A stretch of 64,000 bases of DNA from Thermohalobaculum sp963721105 (GCA_963721105.1 CAVRHY010000011.1:1054001-1118000), one strand, 5' to 3'; positions 1 through 9,063 are shown, counted from the first letter of the stretch. Made by a program: numbers and translations. The notes: generated by a model from the sequence alone, not told the origin.

Positions 1-585
1 CCGCAGGTCGATGGAATCGTATCATCCCCGGCTGCTCCGGCGATGACTTCGCAGGGGACGCGGCGAAGGCGCCGACGCGCGTCTCCGCCCCCGTTGACCA
101 CGCGTGAAGACGGCCTTCGCCGCCTCCGCCTTCGCCCGGCCGTGGCGGCGGGTGCATCGAGTCCCGACCAGGGGTCGCCCGGTTCGTCGCGGGGCCGGTG
201 CCGGTGTCACCCGCCTCCGATCATCGGGTAAGGGATGCCCTCGAACAGGGTTCCGCTATCGGAACCCTGGCGACGACGCGCCGGATGATCCCGCCCGGGA
301 CCGTGCTCGCACTCCGCCCGCGCGTGCCGGTCGACAGCCGGGCCGACTTCTGCCGAACCCAACGCTCGAGGCGGGAGGGGCGGCGGTGCCGCCCGGCGAC
401 TCTTGGCTCGGACCGCCAGTGGCGACCGATCGGATCTCTTTAGCAACAGATTAGCGAAGGATCGTCACCGATCCTGTTCCCGATCTCATTGCCGAACAGG
501 TTGCGGAATTCGACCGGCCCAATGCCCACGCCAATCCCCTTGCCCGTCCCCGGTGGTGTCCCCACTGCATTCCCCACCGGCGCTC
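1..585. other. No supported gene; one strong hairpin
   Basis: I see no convincing coding frame on either strand in this left-edge stretch; the open frames are Arg/Pro-rich GC shadows. The only structure is a perfect 10-bp stem with a CTAT loop at 246-269 (arm cagggttccg). It has no T-run, so I do not call it a terminator. The M20 gene to the right ends at 586 reading leftward, so this is its downstream region. Confidence 0.5.
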
Positions 586-1743
586 TCAGGCCAGCGACGC
601 CAGCAGCCCAGCCATCAGGCGGCCGCGCTCGGCCAGGCTGTCGACCAGGATGTGCTCGGTCAGCGTGTGCAGCCCGGCGCCGCGCACGCCCAGCGAATCG
701 AGCGTCGCGATGCCCATCGCACCGGTGAAGTTGCCGTCCGAGCCGCCGCCGGCGCTCGCCTGCGTCAGCTCCAGCCCCAGCGTGCGGCCGATCTCGCGGG
801 CGTGCTCGAACAGCGCCTGCGTCGCCGCGTCCGGCTCCCAGACCGGCCGGGTGACGCCGCGGCGCACGCTGAAGCGCACCTCGGCGGCGTTGTCGTTCAG
901 CGCCAGCATCTTCTCGACGCCGGCGTCCAGATCCGCCTGTCGCTTGGCCATGCTCAGCGCCTGCGCCGAGCAGCCCGAGGGCACGCAGTTCACATGCGCC
1001 TGCGCCGCCCGGACGCAGCCGACCGAGAAGGTGCAGTCGTCGGTCGTCATGTCCTCGATCTGGATGATCCGCCGTGCCATCTCGCGCACCGCCGAGCGGC
1101 CGAGGCGCGGGTCGACGCCGGCATGGCTGGGCTTGCCGGTGGTCTCGAGGTCGAAGCGCGCGATGGCGTAACGCCCCGTCGTGATGCCGCCATCGGCGCG
1201 GGCGGGCTCGGGCACCAGCACGTATTTCGCGCGTGCCGCGGTCGCCTCGATCAGGCCGCGCGCCGCTGGCGTGCCGATCTCCTCGTCCGGGGTGAACAGG
1301 ACCGTGACGGGCAGCGGCGTCTCGATGCCGGCGCGGGCAAGCTGGCGGATCGCCTCCAGCGACAGGTAGTTGCCGGACTTCATGTCCTGGATGCCAGGGC
1401 CATAGCAGCGCTCGCCCTCGCGGTGGAATGGCAAGACAGCGCAGCGTGCCGACCGGGTGGACGGTGTCGAGATGGCCCATGATCAGGATGCCCGGCTCGC
1501 CGGCCTTCGCGTGCGGGAAGGTCGCCCGCACCGAGCCGCCCGAGGCCCATGCGGCCCGGGATGCGCTCGATGTCCGCGCCGGCATGCGGCCAGGTCGTAG
1601 GTCGCGAGGTCGACCATGCGGTCGACGGCAGCGGCGTCATGCGTCGGGCTCTCGCATTCGATCCAGGGCCGCAGCCCGTCGAGCATCGCGTCGACGTCGA
1701 AGGGCAGGGCGGTCAGGTCGATCTGCGGCGTGATGGCGTCCAT
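586..1743 (-). pseudogene. M20 family metallopeptidase (glutamate carboxypeptidase-like), frame-disrupted
   Basis: Zn-dependent M20 peptidase resembling carboxypeptidase G2/ArgE-type enzymes. The start is the ATG at 1743 and the C-terminal ~280 residues (586-1434) read cleanly. Visible family motifs are MGHLDTVHP (metal-binding His/Asp), GPGIQDMKSG, TPDEEIGT (catalytic and metal-ligand Glu) and HTLTEHI near the end. Between about 1430 and 1620 the protein continues only by switching among all three frames (YDLA, then GADIERIPGRMGLG, then GGSVRATFPHAKAG, then PFHREGERCYGPG). The two ends are in the same frame, so the net indel is zero and the total equals 385 codons, a normal length for the family. 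Last gene of the leftward operon, 119 bp after another M20 hydrolase. Three shifts within ~190 bp of well-conserved sequence suggest base-call errors as much as gene decay. Confidence 0.75.
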
Positions 1744-1766
1744 CGGGTACCTCCGAAGCGATGAGG

Positions 1767-1835
1767 GGGTGGGCCGGGGGCCCACCCTACGGGTCGGCGG
1801 CGGGGTCTGCCGTAGGGTGGGCGCCTCGCCCACCC
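1767..1835. repeat. Paired palindromic repeats (GGGTGGGC family)
   Basis: Two short palindromes lie in the 119-bp gap between the two M20 genes, at 1767-1787 and 1811-1835. Each contains GGGTGGGC or CCCACCC arms, and the outer CCCTACGG/CCGTAGGG segments make the pair one larger inverted repeat. Related copies occur at about 44692-44749, 49756-49782 and 57083-57106. Confidence 0.8.
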
Positions 1836-1862
1836 ATGCGGCGGCCGCCGCGTGGCGCCGCG

Positions 1863-3020
1863 TCACGCCGCCGTACGCCTCTCGACCAGCCGGGCGTAGA
1901 TCGACGCGCCGACGGGCAGCATGTCGTCATCCAGCACGAAGTGGTCCGAGTGCAGCGGCGAGGTCCCGGCATGGCCCAGCGTGCAGTAGGCCCCCGGCAC
2001 CACGCGCAGCATGTCGGCGAAGTCCTCCGACCCCGTCCGCACCTTTGGTGTCACGGCGACGTTGTCCTCGCCGACGACCTCGCGCGCGATGTCCAGCATG
2101 GTGTGGCTCAGCCGCTCGTCGTTCACCAGCACGTCGAAGATCTCGCGCAGGTCCAGCTCGATCTCGACGTCGTAGGCGACCGCCATGCCCTGCGCCAACG
2201 CCCGCATCCGCTGGCGCACCGTCGCCGCCAGTTCCGGGTCGAAGTAGCGCATGGTGCCCGAGACGGTGCACTCGGCCGGGATGACGTTGTAGGCGGCGCC
2301 GGCGTGGATCTGCGTCACCGACAGGACGACCGGGTCGGTCGGGGGCACGTTGCGGCTGACGATGGTCTGCAGCTGCCCGACCAGCGCCGAGGCGATGACG
2401 ATCGGGTCCTTGGACTGGTGCGGCATCGCCCCGTGCGAGCCGGCGCCGCGAACATGGAAGTCGAAGAAGTCGGCGCCGGCCATCGCCTCGCCGGGCTTCA
2501 CGCCGACCCGGCCGGGCGCGCCGATCGGGTTGTTGTGCATGCCGTAGACCTCGTCGCAGGGGAACCGCTCGAACAGCTTGTCCGCCAGCATCGCGCGCGC
2601 CCCGCCCAACCCCTCCTCGGCGGGCTGGAAGATGAAGACCGCGGTGCCGTCGAAGTCGCGCGTCTCGGCGAGATACCGCGCCGCGCCCAGCAGCATGGTG
2701 GTATGCGCGTCGTGGCCGCAGGCGTGCATGACGCCCGGCGACTTCGAGGCGTAGGCGAGGTTCGTCCGCTCGTCGATCGGCAGCGCGTCCATGTCGGCCC
2801 GCAGCCCGATGGTACGGCCGGCGCCCTTGCCCTTCAGCACGCCCACCACCCCGGTCTTGCCGATCCCGGTATGCGTCTCGATTCCCCACTGCGTCAGCAG
2901 GTTGGCAACGATGCCCGAGGTGCGGACCTCCTGAAAGCCGATCTCCGGGTGGGCGTGAAAGTCACGCCGGATCTCGGTCAGCTCGGGCGCAAAGCCGGCA
3001 ATGCGGTCGATGACGGGCAT
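1863..3020 (-). CDS. M20 family amidohydrolase (hippurate hydrolase-like)
   Basis: M20D-type metal-dependent amidohydrolase of the HipO/IAA-amino-acid hydrolase group, expected to cleave N-acyl amino acids in the cytoplasm. The 385-residue length is normal. Visible motifs are FHAHPEIGF (residues 21-29), LRADMDALP (73-81), HACGHDAHTTML (99-110, containing the Cys and His metal ligands), FQPAEEG (131-137) and a late SPLHSDHF with the last His ligand. The start is ATG 3020 because homology begins at once (MPVIDRIAGF); the frame stays open upstream only by chance. It lies 50 bp after the AtuA-associated small gene and before a second, disrupted M20 gene. The exact substrate cannot be read from sequence. 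Confidence 0.92.
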   Translation of the reverse strand: MPVIDRIAGFAPELTEIRRDFHAHPEIGFQEVRTSGIVANLLTQWGIETHTGIGKTGVVGVLKGKGAGRTIGLRADMDALPIDERTNLAYASKSPGVMHACGHDAHTTMLLGAARYLAETRDFDGTAVFIFQPAEEGLGGARAMLADKLFERFPCDEVYGMHNNPIGAPGRVGVKPGEAMAGADFFDFHVRGAGSHGAMPHQSKDPIVIASALVGQLQTIVSRNVPPTDPVVLSVTQIHAGAAYNVIPAECTVSGTMRYFDPELAATVRQRMRALAQGMAVAYDVEIELDLREIFDVLVNDERLSHTMLDIAREVVGEDNVAVTPKVRTGSEDFADMLRVVPGAYCTLGHAGTSPLHSDHFVLDDDMLPVGASIYARLVERRTAA

Positions 3021-3070
3021 GTGGTCTCCTTCTCGGCGGTCGGTCGGCGGCGGCGGGCGGCGGCCCGGTT

Positions 3071-3466
3071 TCAGCCATCGCCGGGCGGGGGCGTGGACGC
3101 CTGCCGGCGCCGCTCGGCCAGGTAGGGCGAGGTCTCGGGGACGGCCTCCTCGGGCACGTCGACCGTCACCTCGCCCAGCAGCAGGTATGACAGCGTCTTG
3201 CCGTGCCGGTCGAGTCCCAGCGAGGCGTTGACGCCGCCCTGCAGCGCGCCCTCGATGACGAAGTTCAGCGCGCGCAGGTTGGGCAGCTCGTAGCGGCGGC
3301 AGGCGGTGGCGCCGAGATGGGAGAAGGTCGCCAGCACCCGATCCGCCGTCACCTGCTCCAGCAGGTGCGGCCATGCCTCCGGCTTGTAGGCAATGACCGA
3401 GACGTTCGAGACGTCGCCCTTGTCGCCGGCTCGGCCGTGCGCGATGGCGTGCAGCGGCAGGATCAT
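3071..3466 (-). CDS. AtuA C-terminal-type small protein (AtuA-like ferredoxin-fold)
   Basis: 131-residue protein matching the small partner domain that follows AtuA/DUF1446 proteins and is sometimes fused to them. The recognisable core is HGRAGDKGD near residues 10-18, then YELPNLRALNFV and a GGVNASLGLDRHGKTL segment. Its ATG overlaps the stop of the AtuA gene by 4 bases, which implies translational coupling and joint function. No catalytic residues are established for it. The last ~15 residues are low-complexity and charged. Confidence 0.85.
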   Translation of the reverse strand: MILPLHAIAHGRAGDKGDVSNVSVIAYKPEAWPHLLEQVTADRVLATFSHLGATACRRYELPNLRALNFVIEGALQGGVNASLGLDRHGKTLSYLLLGEVTVDVPEEAVPETSPYLAERRRQASTPPPGDG

Positions 3467-4836
3467 TCGAACACCTCGACGCGGACATTGGGTTCGACGC
3501 GCTCGCGCGGGATCAGCACCGAGGCGGTGTGGATCTGGCTGGTGACCGAGCAGCGATAGCCGCCGCCGGCCGCAGGCCCCGAGCAGTAGAGCATCATCAG
3601 CTCGTCCACGACCATCTGCGCGCGCGCCTTGTCGACCGACTGCGTGGCGACGCGCACGGTGTATTCGCCGTCGGTCGGCAGCCGGCGCTCGGCGCGCCTG
3701 GTGGCCGAACCGCCGTCATGCGTGGCCATGGCGCCGACCGTCTCGATGCGGAACGGCTCGTTCAGGCCCCGCATCGAGAGCCGTTCGCGCACGATCTCGC
3801 CGGCAAGATCGGCGCGGGCCAGCGCGTTCGGGCCGGAATAGGTCATGAACGCCTCGCCCAGCCAGCCGCCGTCGACGCTGACCGTTGCCTTCAGCGTGGC
3901 CGGGGCCGGGTGGCCGCGTGCGCCGGTGACGCGAATGCGGTCCTTGCCGTCATCGGCCAGCTCCAGCCCGGTGCAGTCGAGCACGACGTCCGGCACGAGG
4001 TAGGCGGCCGGATCGTGCATCTCGTAGAGGATCTGCTCGGTCACGGTGGCCTTGCTGACCAGCCCGCCCGTGCCCTCGGGCTTGGTGATCACGAAGCTGC
4101 CATCGTCGCGGCACTCGGTGATCGGAAAGCCTGCGCGGGCGAGGCCCGGCACGTCCTTGAAGCCGGGGTCGGCGAAATAGCAGCCGGTGACCTGACCGCC
4201 GCATTCCAGCAGGTGGCCGGTGACGGTGCCCTGCGCCAGCCGGTCCCAGTCGTCCGCCGCCCAGCCGAACTCGTGCACCAGCGGCCCTAGCGCCAGCGCC
4301 GAATCAGTGGTGCGCCCGACCAGCACCACGTCGGCGCCGGTGGCGACCGCCTCGGCGACGGGGCGCGCGCCCAGGTAGACATTGGCGGCCAGGATCGGCC
4401 GGCCGTCCAGCCCGATGCCCTCCATGGTCGGCATCGCGGCGATCTCGTCGCGCGGGATCAGGTCGGTCAGGTCGTCGCCCAGCACGACGGCGACCCGCAC
4501 GCCTTTCACCCCCAGCTCGCGGGCGATCTCGAGCACGCGCCGCGCGCCGCCCGCCGGGTTCGCGGCCCCCATGTTCGAGACGATGGTGACGCCCAGCGCC
4601 TTGGCCTGCGCCAGCGCGGGGCGGATGTAGTGGTCGAGATAGGGCGAGTAGCCTTTCGATGGATCGTCGCGGCGGACGTTCTGGGCGACGGCCAGCGTGC
4701 GCTCGGCCAGCACCTCGAACATCAGGTAGCGCGGCCCCTCGCGCCGCTCCATCGACGCCAGGATGGGCAGCGACGCGTCGAAGCGGTCGCCCATGAAGCC
4801 GGCACCGCAGCCGATATGGACGGTCGAGGCGGTCAT
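3463..4836 (-). CDS. AtuA family (DUF1446) acyclic terpene utilisation protein
   Basis: 457-residue DUF1446/AtuA protein. AtuA was named from the acyclic terpene (citronellol/geraniol) operon of Pseudomonas, but most members sit in other catabolic clusters and their reaction is unknown. Typical segments are HIGCGAGFMGDR at the N-terminus, SNMGAANPAGG, VLVGRTTDSALALGP, HLLECGGQVTGCYF, GTGGLVSKATVTEQ and YSGPNALARADLAGE. ATG 4836 overlaps the stop of the upstream GDCCVxC gene (ATGA); an in-frame ATG three codons earlier (4845) is possible. None of the carboxylase or HMG-CoA lyase genes of a classical atu operon lies nearby, so terpene use is not supported. A hydroxyacid or CoA-linked substrate is an inference from neighbours. 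Confidence 0.88.
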   Translation of the reverse strand: MTASTVHIGCGAGFMGDRFDASLPILASMERREGPRYLMFEVLAERTLAVAQNVRRDDPSKGYSPYLDHYIRPALAQAKALGVTIVSNMGAANPAGGARRVLEIARELGVKGVRVAVVLGDDLTDLIPRDEIAAMPTMEGIGLDGRPILAANVYLGARPVAEAVATGADVVLVGRTTDSALALGPLVHEFGWAADDWDRLAQGTVTGHLLECGGQVTGCYFADPGFKDVPGLARAGFPITECRDDGSFVITKPEGTGGLVSKATVTEQILYEMHDPAAYLVPDVVLDCTGLELADDGKDRIRVTGARGHPAPATLKATVSVDGGWLGEAFMTYSGPNALARADLAGEIVRERLSMRGLNEPFRIETVGAMATHDGGSATRRAERRLPTDGEYTVRVATQSVDKARAQMVVDELMMLYCSGPAAGGGYRCSVTSQIHTASVLIPRERVEPNVRVEVFE

Positions 4837-5048
4837 GTGCAGCATCCTCCCTGCTGGATCGGCGGGCACGGCACCGTGCCGTAGGAGCAGAACACGCAGC
4901 AGTCGCCGGGCGTCGGCTTCAGCACGGCGGCGCAGCCCTTGCAGTCGTAGAACCACTGGCAGGCGTCGGTCGGCATCGTCTCGGTCTCGACGTGACCGCA
5001 TTCCGGACAGGTGATGGCGGAGCGCAGGGTCAGTGGCGGCGGCGCCAT
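4833..5048 (-). CDS. GDCCVxC domain-containing (putative) cysteine-rich protein
   Basis: 71-residue protein with ten cysteines. It has an N-terminal CPECGH zinc-ribbon-like pair, then a CKGC pair, the hallmark GDCCVFCSYG motif and a C-terminal GGCCT. GDCCVxC proteins are uncharacterised but are often found beside MerF-type transporters, as here, so a role in binding or handing over a thiophilic metal (Hg, Cu or similar) is a reasonable inference. Start ATG 5048 overlaps the end of the MerF-like gene by 19 bases, and its stop overlaps the AtuA start by 4. The three genes are therefore tightly coupled, an odd mix of metal handling and catabolism. Confidence 0.85.
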   Translation of the reverse strand: MAPPPLTLRSAITCPECGHVETETMPTDACQWFYDCKGCAAVLKPTPGDCCVFCSYGTVPCPPIQQGGCCT

Positions 5049-5230
5049 GATGCGTATCCCGTGATGGCGAGGAATCCGGCCGGCGCCGGGAGCAGGACGA
5101 GGTCGAGATAGCCGACCGCCGAGGCGAGGCCCATCCCGGCGAACAACCAGGCGAGCAGGGGCGTGAAGCAGCAGGGCGCGGCGACGATGTCGATGCTGCC
5201 CGTCTTGAGCAGCGGGTCGCGCACCGTCAT
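5030..5230 (-). CDS. MerF-like membrane protein
   Basis: 66-residue protein with two hydrophobic segments. It follows the MerF pattern closely: KTGS, then APCCFTPLLAWL carrying the vicinal Cys20-Cys21 pair in the first membrane span, then a GYLDLVLLPAPAGFL turn and second span. MerF carries Hg(II) from periplasm to cytoplasm in mer operons. The usual second, cytoplasmic Cys pair is absent from its short C-terminus (ASWRRRH); the Cys-rich partner encoded immediately downstream may supply the accepting thiols. No merA, merR or merP is in the window, so mercury resistance is not established. Confidence 0.8.
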   Translation of the reverse strand: MTVRDPLLKTGSIDIVAAPCCFTPLLAWLFAGMGLASAVGYLDLVLLPAPAGFLAITGYASWRRRH

Positions 5231-5295
5231 GACCTCCCCCGCGGACGCTCGCGGGAAGCGATGGTCCGCGACCGGCGGACTGTGTGCAATCCGCA

Positions 5296-6105
5296 TCAGG
5301 CACGGGCGGTGATCACGAAGGCCTGTATCCGCCCCTCGACCGGCCCGTCGCCGAAGCGGGCGCGGATCGCCGCCTCGGCCCGGTCGGTCGCCTCGCCCAG
5401 CCGCGCGGCGTCGCGCGCCTCGATCTCGTTTCTCAGCGGCGTGCCCTGCGTGTAGGCCAGGGCCGGGTCGCGCGGGCCGGCGGCGCGGCTGGTCTCGGTC
5501 ACCGTCTCGACCTCGATGCCGGTGAAGCCGGCGGCCTGCAAGTCCGCGCCGATACGGTCGGCGTCGTGATAGCCGTGCGGCGTGCGCGCCAGGAAGCGCG
5601 GCGGGTCGTCGGGGAACATCTCGGCCGCGGCGCGCGTCACCGCGTCGGCGAACTCGTTGTGCTCGATCCGGTCCCAGGAGTTGAACAGGAAGCTGCCGCC
5701 GGGCCGCAGCACGCGGCGCGCCTCGGCGAAGCCCGCGACGCGGTCGGGGAAGAACATCACGCCGAACTGGCACAGCACAACGTCGAACCGGTCGTCGCCG
5801 AAGGGCAGGGCCAGCGCGTCGGCCTGCTGCCAGGCGACTGCCGCGTCCGGCTGGCGCGAGCGCGCGTGGTCCAGCATCGGCTGGTTCAGGTCGGTGGCGA
5901 CGTAGTCCGCCCCGGCGGTCAGGCGCGGGACGGCGGCGCGGGTCAGCACGCCGCTGCCGGCGGCGGTTTCGAGCACCGCGCCCGGCGACAGCGCCGCCAT
6001 GCGCCGGGCGAGATCGGCGGCGTAGGGCTCGAAGATCAGCGGGACGAGATGGCGGTCGTAGAGCTCGGGGATCGAGCCCGCGAACGTCTTGTCGAGGCCG
6101 CTCAT
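5296..6105 (-). CDS. Class I SAM-dependent methyltransferase
   Basis: 269-residue cytoplasmic methyltransferase of the UbiE/Methyltransf_11 type. Motif I (LETAAGSGVLTR, about residues 45-56) binds S-adenosylmethionine. A second acidic strand follows (YVATDLNQPMLDHA), then DVVLCQFGVMFFPD and RVLRPGG motifs typical of small-molecule methyltransferases. The acceptor cannot be deduced. It sits 4 bp after the HpcH/HpaI aldolase stop and 65 bp before the MerF-like gene, so it probably belongs to the same transcript. Confidence 0.9.
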   Translation of the reverse strand: MSGLDKTFAGSIPELYDRHLVPLIFEPYAADLARRMAALSPGAVLETAAGSGVLTRAAVPRLTAGADYVATDLNQPMLDHARSRQPDAAVAWQQADALALPFGDDRFDVVLCQFGVMFFPDRVAGFAEARRVLRPGGSFLFNSWDRIEHNEFADAVTRAAAEMFPDDPPRFLARTPHGYHDADRIGADLQAAGFTGIEVETVTETSRAAGPRDPALAYTQGTPLRNEIEARDAARLGEATDRAEAAIRARFGDGPVEGRIQAFVITARA

Positions 6106-6109
6106 CGTC

Positions 6110-6871
6110 CTAGCCGCCGGCAGCCAGGTCGGCTGCGACCTTCCTGGCCGATGCCAGCATGAAGGCGTGGTCCGACCCGACGAAGAACATGTGCATGCCC
6201 AGCTCGCGCAGCTCGGGCACCGAGGCGGCCGAGCCGGTGAAGGTGACGGCGCCCTTGCCGGCGCCCCTGGCTGCCGCGGCGACCTTGCGCATAACGTCGC
6301 GCACCGCCGGGTCGTCGGCCGACGTCTTGCCGAGGCAGACCGCCATGTCGGCCGGGCCGACGAACAGGCCGTCGACGCCCTCCACGGCGGCGATGTCGGC
6401 TGCCGCGTCTACGCCCTCGGGCTCCTCGATCTGGACCAGCACGACGGTCTCGTCGTCCATCGCCAGAACGTCGGCCATCGAGTGCCGGCCCATGCCGGCC
6501 CAGCGCGTCGAGCCGGCGAAGCCGCGCCCCCCATGGCCGAAATGCGCGGCCCTGGAGGCGATCACCGCGCGTTCGGTGTTGAAGACGTGCGGCACGACGA
6601 CGCCGACCGCACCCGAGTCCAGTGCCGTCAGGATCTGCGCCGGCGTGCCCTCCGGCACGCGGACCAGCGCCGGCATGCCCAGCGCGCGGGCGATGGACAG
6701 GCACGCATCGGTGGCGCGCCGGTCCTGCGGCGCGTGCTCGCTGTCGATGCAGATGAAGTCGAGCCCCGACATCGCCAGCACCTCGATGATGTCGTAGGAG
6801 GGCGTCTTGACGAAGGTGCCGGTCAGGCGCTGACCGGCCTGGATGCGGGCGCGCAGGCCGTCGGGTTTCAT
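6110..6871 (-). CDS. HpcH/HpaI family aldolase
   Basis: 253-residue class II pyruvate aldolase, related to HpaI and 2-keto-3-deoxy-L-rhamnonate aldolase. These enzymes split 2-keto-4-hydroxy acids into pyruvate and an aldehyde using a divalent metal. Family signatures are FICIDSEHAP (residues 39-48, catalytic and metal-site acids), LVRVPEG, GAVGVVVPHVFN, VLVQIEEPEGV (metal-ligand Glu) and GLFVGPADMA. ATG 6871 overlaps the stop of the upstream dehydrogenase by 4 bases. With two hydroxyacid dehydrogenases upstream it suggests breakdown of a hydroxylated organic acid. Confidence 0.92.
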   Translation of the reverse strand: MKPDGLRARIQAGQRLTGTFVKTPSYDIIEVLAMSGLDFICIDSEHAPQDRRATDACLSIARALGMPALVRVPEGTPAQILTALDSGAVGVVVPHVFNTERAVIASRAAHFGHGGRGFAGSTRWAGMGRHSMADVLAMDDETVVLVQIEEPEGVDAAADIAAVEGVDGLFVGPADMAVCLGKTSADDPAVRDVMRKVAAAARGAGKGAVTFTGSAASVPELRELGMHMFFVGSDHAFMLASARKVAADLAAGG

Positions 6872-7962
6872 CGTGTCTCCTTTTCCGCAAGGGCGGCCAT
6901 CTCGGCCCGGTTCATGCCGTAGTGCTCGGCGGTCGACAGGATCGAGTCCCAGGCCGCGGGCGCCAGCGGCATGCCGTTGGCGCTCCGGTCGGCGCGACGC
7001 AGGCGTTCCGGCTCGCCGGGGGTCAGCACCGGCTGCGACGGGTCGGTGGGGCGCGCAGAGCGCACATAGTCGAGATAGGCCCTGACCTCGGCCGCCCAGC
7101 CCTCGTTCATCCGCGCGGGGTCGATGTAGATCGACAGCATGCCGTTGTGGATCTGCTCGCCCGGCCCGCAGGTGCCCGAGCCGGTCAGCGCGCCGGCCAG
7201 CAGCTCGCAGGCGATCGCCAGGCCCGAGCCCTTGTGCGCGCCCATCGCGGTCAGCGCGCCCGGCCCCTTGCGCGGGTCGGGCACGGCGCCGGGCGCCGTC
7301 TCGCCGTAGAGCGCGTCCGGGTCGCCGGTCAGCTTGCCGTCGGCCCCGACCAGCGCGTCGTGCGGCAGGGGCTTGCCGCCGCGCTTGGCGACCAGGCACT
7401 TGCCCTCGGCGACCGTCGAGGTGGCGAAGTCCAGCAGGAAGTCGCCGCCCTCGCACGGGATGCCGATGGCGACCGGGTCGGTGCCCATGCGCCGCTCGGC
7501 CGCGCCGAAGGGCGCGACCAGCAGCGAGTGCGCGACGTTGACGAAGTGCATCGAAACCAGCCCCTCGGCGCAGGCCGCTTCCGCCCAGGCGCCGATGCGG
7601 CCCAGATGGCCCGACCGGCGCAGGCCGACGATGGCGAAGCCCTGGGCCTTCGCCTTGTCGATGCCGATCCTCACCGCCTCGGCGCCGATCGACTGGCCAA
7701 AGCCGTGCCCGCCGTCGAGCAGCGCGAAGGAGGGCGCGTCGGTCACCACCTCGACATGCTGGTCGAAACGGACGCCGCCCTCGCGCACCCACAGGCAATA
7801 GCGCTGGGTACGGACGATGCCGTGGCTGTCGTGCCCGGCCAGGTTGGCCTCGACCAGGTTGACGGCGATGCGCCGCGCCTCCTCGTCCGAGCCGCCGGCG
7901 GCGGCGAAGATGCGGGTCAGAACCTCGGCCGTGCCGTCCGGGTCCAGGCGGATATCGGTCAA
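6868..7962 (-). CDS. Ldh2 family malate/L-lactate-type dehydrogenase
   Basis: 364-residue NAD(P)-dependent oxidoreductase of the malate/L-sulfolactate/ureidoglycolate dehydrogenase family (Ldh_2), which lacks a Rossmann fold. Markers are LVEANLAGHDSHGI (residues 36-49, with the catalytic His), GFAIVGLRRSGHLGR, the DFATSTVAEGK segment and AMGAHKGSGLA. It overlaps its neighbours by 4 bases on both sides. The substrate is probably a 2-hydroxyacid but cannot be assigned more closely; sulfolactate is one option, given the sulfite-handling genes elsewhere in the window. Confidence 0.9.
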   Translation of the reverse strand: MTDIRLDPDGTAEVLTRIFAAAGGSDEEARRIAVNLVEANLAGHDSHGIVRTQRYCLWVREGGVRFDQHVEVVTDAPSFALLDGGHGFGQSIGAEAVRIGIDKAKAQGFAIVGLRRSGHLGRIGAWAEAACAEGLVSMHFVNVAHSLLVAPFGAAERRMGTDPVAIGIPCEGGDFLLDFATSTVAEGKCLVAKRGGKPLPHDALVGADGKLTGDPDALYGETAPGAVPDPRKGPGALTAMGAHKGSGLAIACELLAGALTGSGTCGPGEQIHNGMLSIYIDPARMNEGWAAEVRAYLDYVRSARPTDPSQPVLTPGEPERLRRADRSANGMPLAPAAWDSILSTAEHYGMNRAEMAALAEKETR

Positions 7963-8924
7963 AGCCCAAGCTCCTTGCGGTTGAAGATCATCTCGGGCGC
8001 GAGCTGCCCGTCGAAGCAGTCGAGGATGTTGCGGATGGTCTGCACGCCCATCGCCCGCATCCCCTCGGGCGTGCTGGCCGCGGAGTGCGGGGTCAGCACG
8101 ACATTCGCCATGCCCAGCAGCGGGTTGGCCGGGTCGACCGGCTCCTCCTCGAAAACGTCCGCGCCATAGCCGCCCAGTTGTCCCGAGCGCAGCGCCTCGG
8201 CGACCGCGCCCTCGTCGGCAATGCCGCCGCGCGCGCAGTTCACCAGCAGCGCGCCGGGCTTCATCGCCGCCAGTGCGCGCGCGTCGAGCAGATGGCGCGT
8301 CTCGGGGTTGAGTGGCGTGTGCAGGGTGACGATGTCCGCCGCCGCAATACCGGCCTCCAGCGTCTCGGCGACCGTGAGCCCCGGTGCGAAATCGGTGACG
8401 TAGGGATCGCGCACGACGACGTTCATGCCAAAGGCCTGCGCCATCGCGGCGACGCGCCGGCCGATGCGGCCATAGCCGATGACCAGCAGCGTCTTGCCAT
8501 TGACCTCGAAGCCCGTCTGTCGCGCGCGCACCGACCAGTCGCCGCCGCGCAGCGCGTCGGTCTGGCGCATCAGGTCGTGCGCCAGCGCCAGCAGCATCCC
8601 CATCGTGTGCTCGGCGACCGAGCGGTCGTTGGCGCCGGCGGCGATCGTCACCGGGAGGCCGCGCGCGCTCATCCAGGCGACGTCGACCAAGTCGCAGCCG
8701 ACGCCGTGCCGGCTTACGACCTGCAGCCCCGGCGCGCCGGCCAGCAGCTCGGCGTCCAGCCGCTGCGTCCGGACGGCGATGCCGTTGGTGTCGCGGATCG
8801 CCCGGGCGACCTCGTCACGCGGGGCATGCGGCTCGGAGATCACCGTGACGGCGATGTCAGGGCGCCTGGCCAGCAGCGCCAGCGCATCGGCGTGCATATC
8901 GCCGAGGAGTGTGACGGATTTCAT
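7959..8924 (-). CDS. D-isomer-specific 2-hydroxyacid dehydrogenase
   Basis: 321-residue NAD-dependent enzyme of the phosphoglycerate/glycerate dehydrogenase family. It shows the Rossmann motif VIGYGRIGRRVA (about residues 150-161), VSRHGVGCDLVD, NCARGGIADEGA (with the catalytic Arg), a catalytic Glu in DVFEEEP and the catalytic His in TPHSAAST. The start is ATG 8924; the longer open frame upstream is Arg/Pro-rich. First gene of the leftward operon, separated by 139 bp from a divergent permease gene, so the operon promoter should lie in 8925-9063. Confidence 0.9.
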   Translation of the reverse strand: MKSVTLLGDMHADALALLARRPDIAVTVISEPHAPRDEVARAIRDTNGIAVRTQRLDAELLAGAPGLQVVSRHGVGCDLVDVAWMSARGLPVTIAAGANDRSVAEHTMGMLLALAHDLMRQTDALRGGDWSVRARQTGFEVNGKTLLVIGYGRIGRRVAAMAQAFGMNVVVRDPYVTDFAPGLTVAETLEAGIAAADIVTLHTPLNPETRHLLDARALAAMKPGALLVNCARGGIADEGAVAEALRSGQLGGYGADVFEEEPVDPANPLLGMANVVLTPHSAASTPEGMRAMGVQTIRNILDCFDGQLAPEMIFNRKELGL

Positions 8925-9063
8925 GGTCCCCCTTGTGATCGGCGCGCCATCGCGCCCCGGACGGGTGGACAGCGTGCCGGCCGGCAGACTAGGCGAAGCG
9001 GTCCCGGCCGCGCAATCTCGGCGATGCCGCGCGGTCGGGGCGGCGGGAGAAATCGGAGGCGTG

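Noticed and set aside
1761..3125. Long plus-strand open frame opposite the M20 amidohydrolase
   Set aside because: Arg/Gly/His-rich shadow of a well-conserved gene on the other strand; high GC keeps antisense frames open. The same applies to many long frames across the window.
4833..5230. A mercury-resistance (mer) operon
   Set aside because: Only MerF-like and GDCCVxC genes; no merR, merT, merP or merA.
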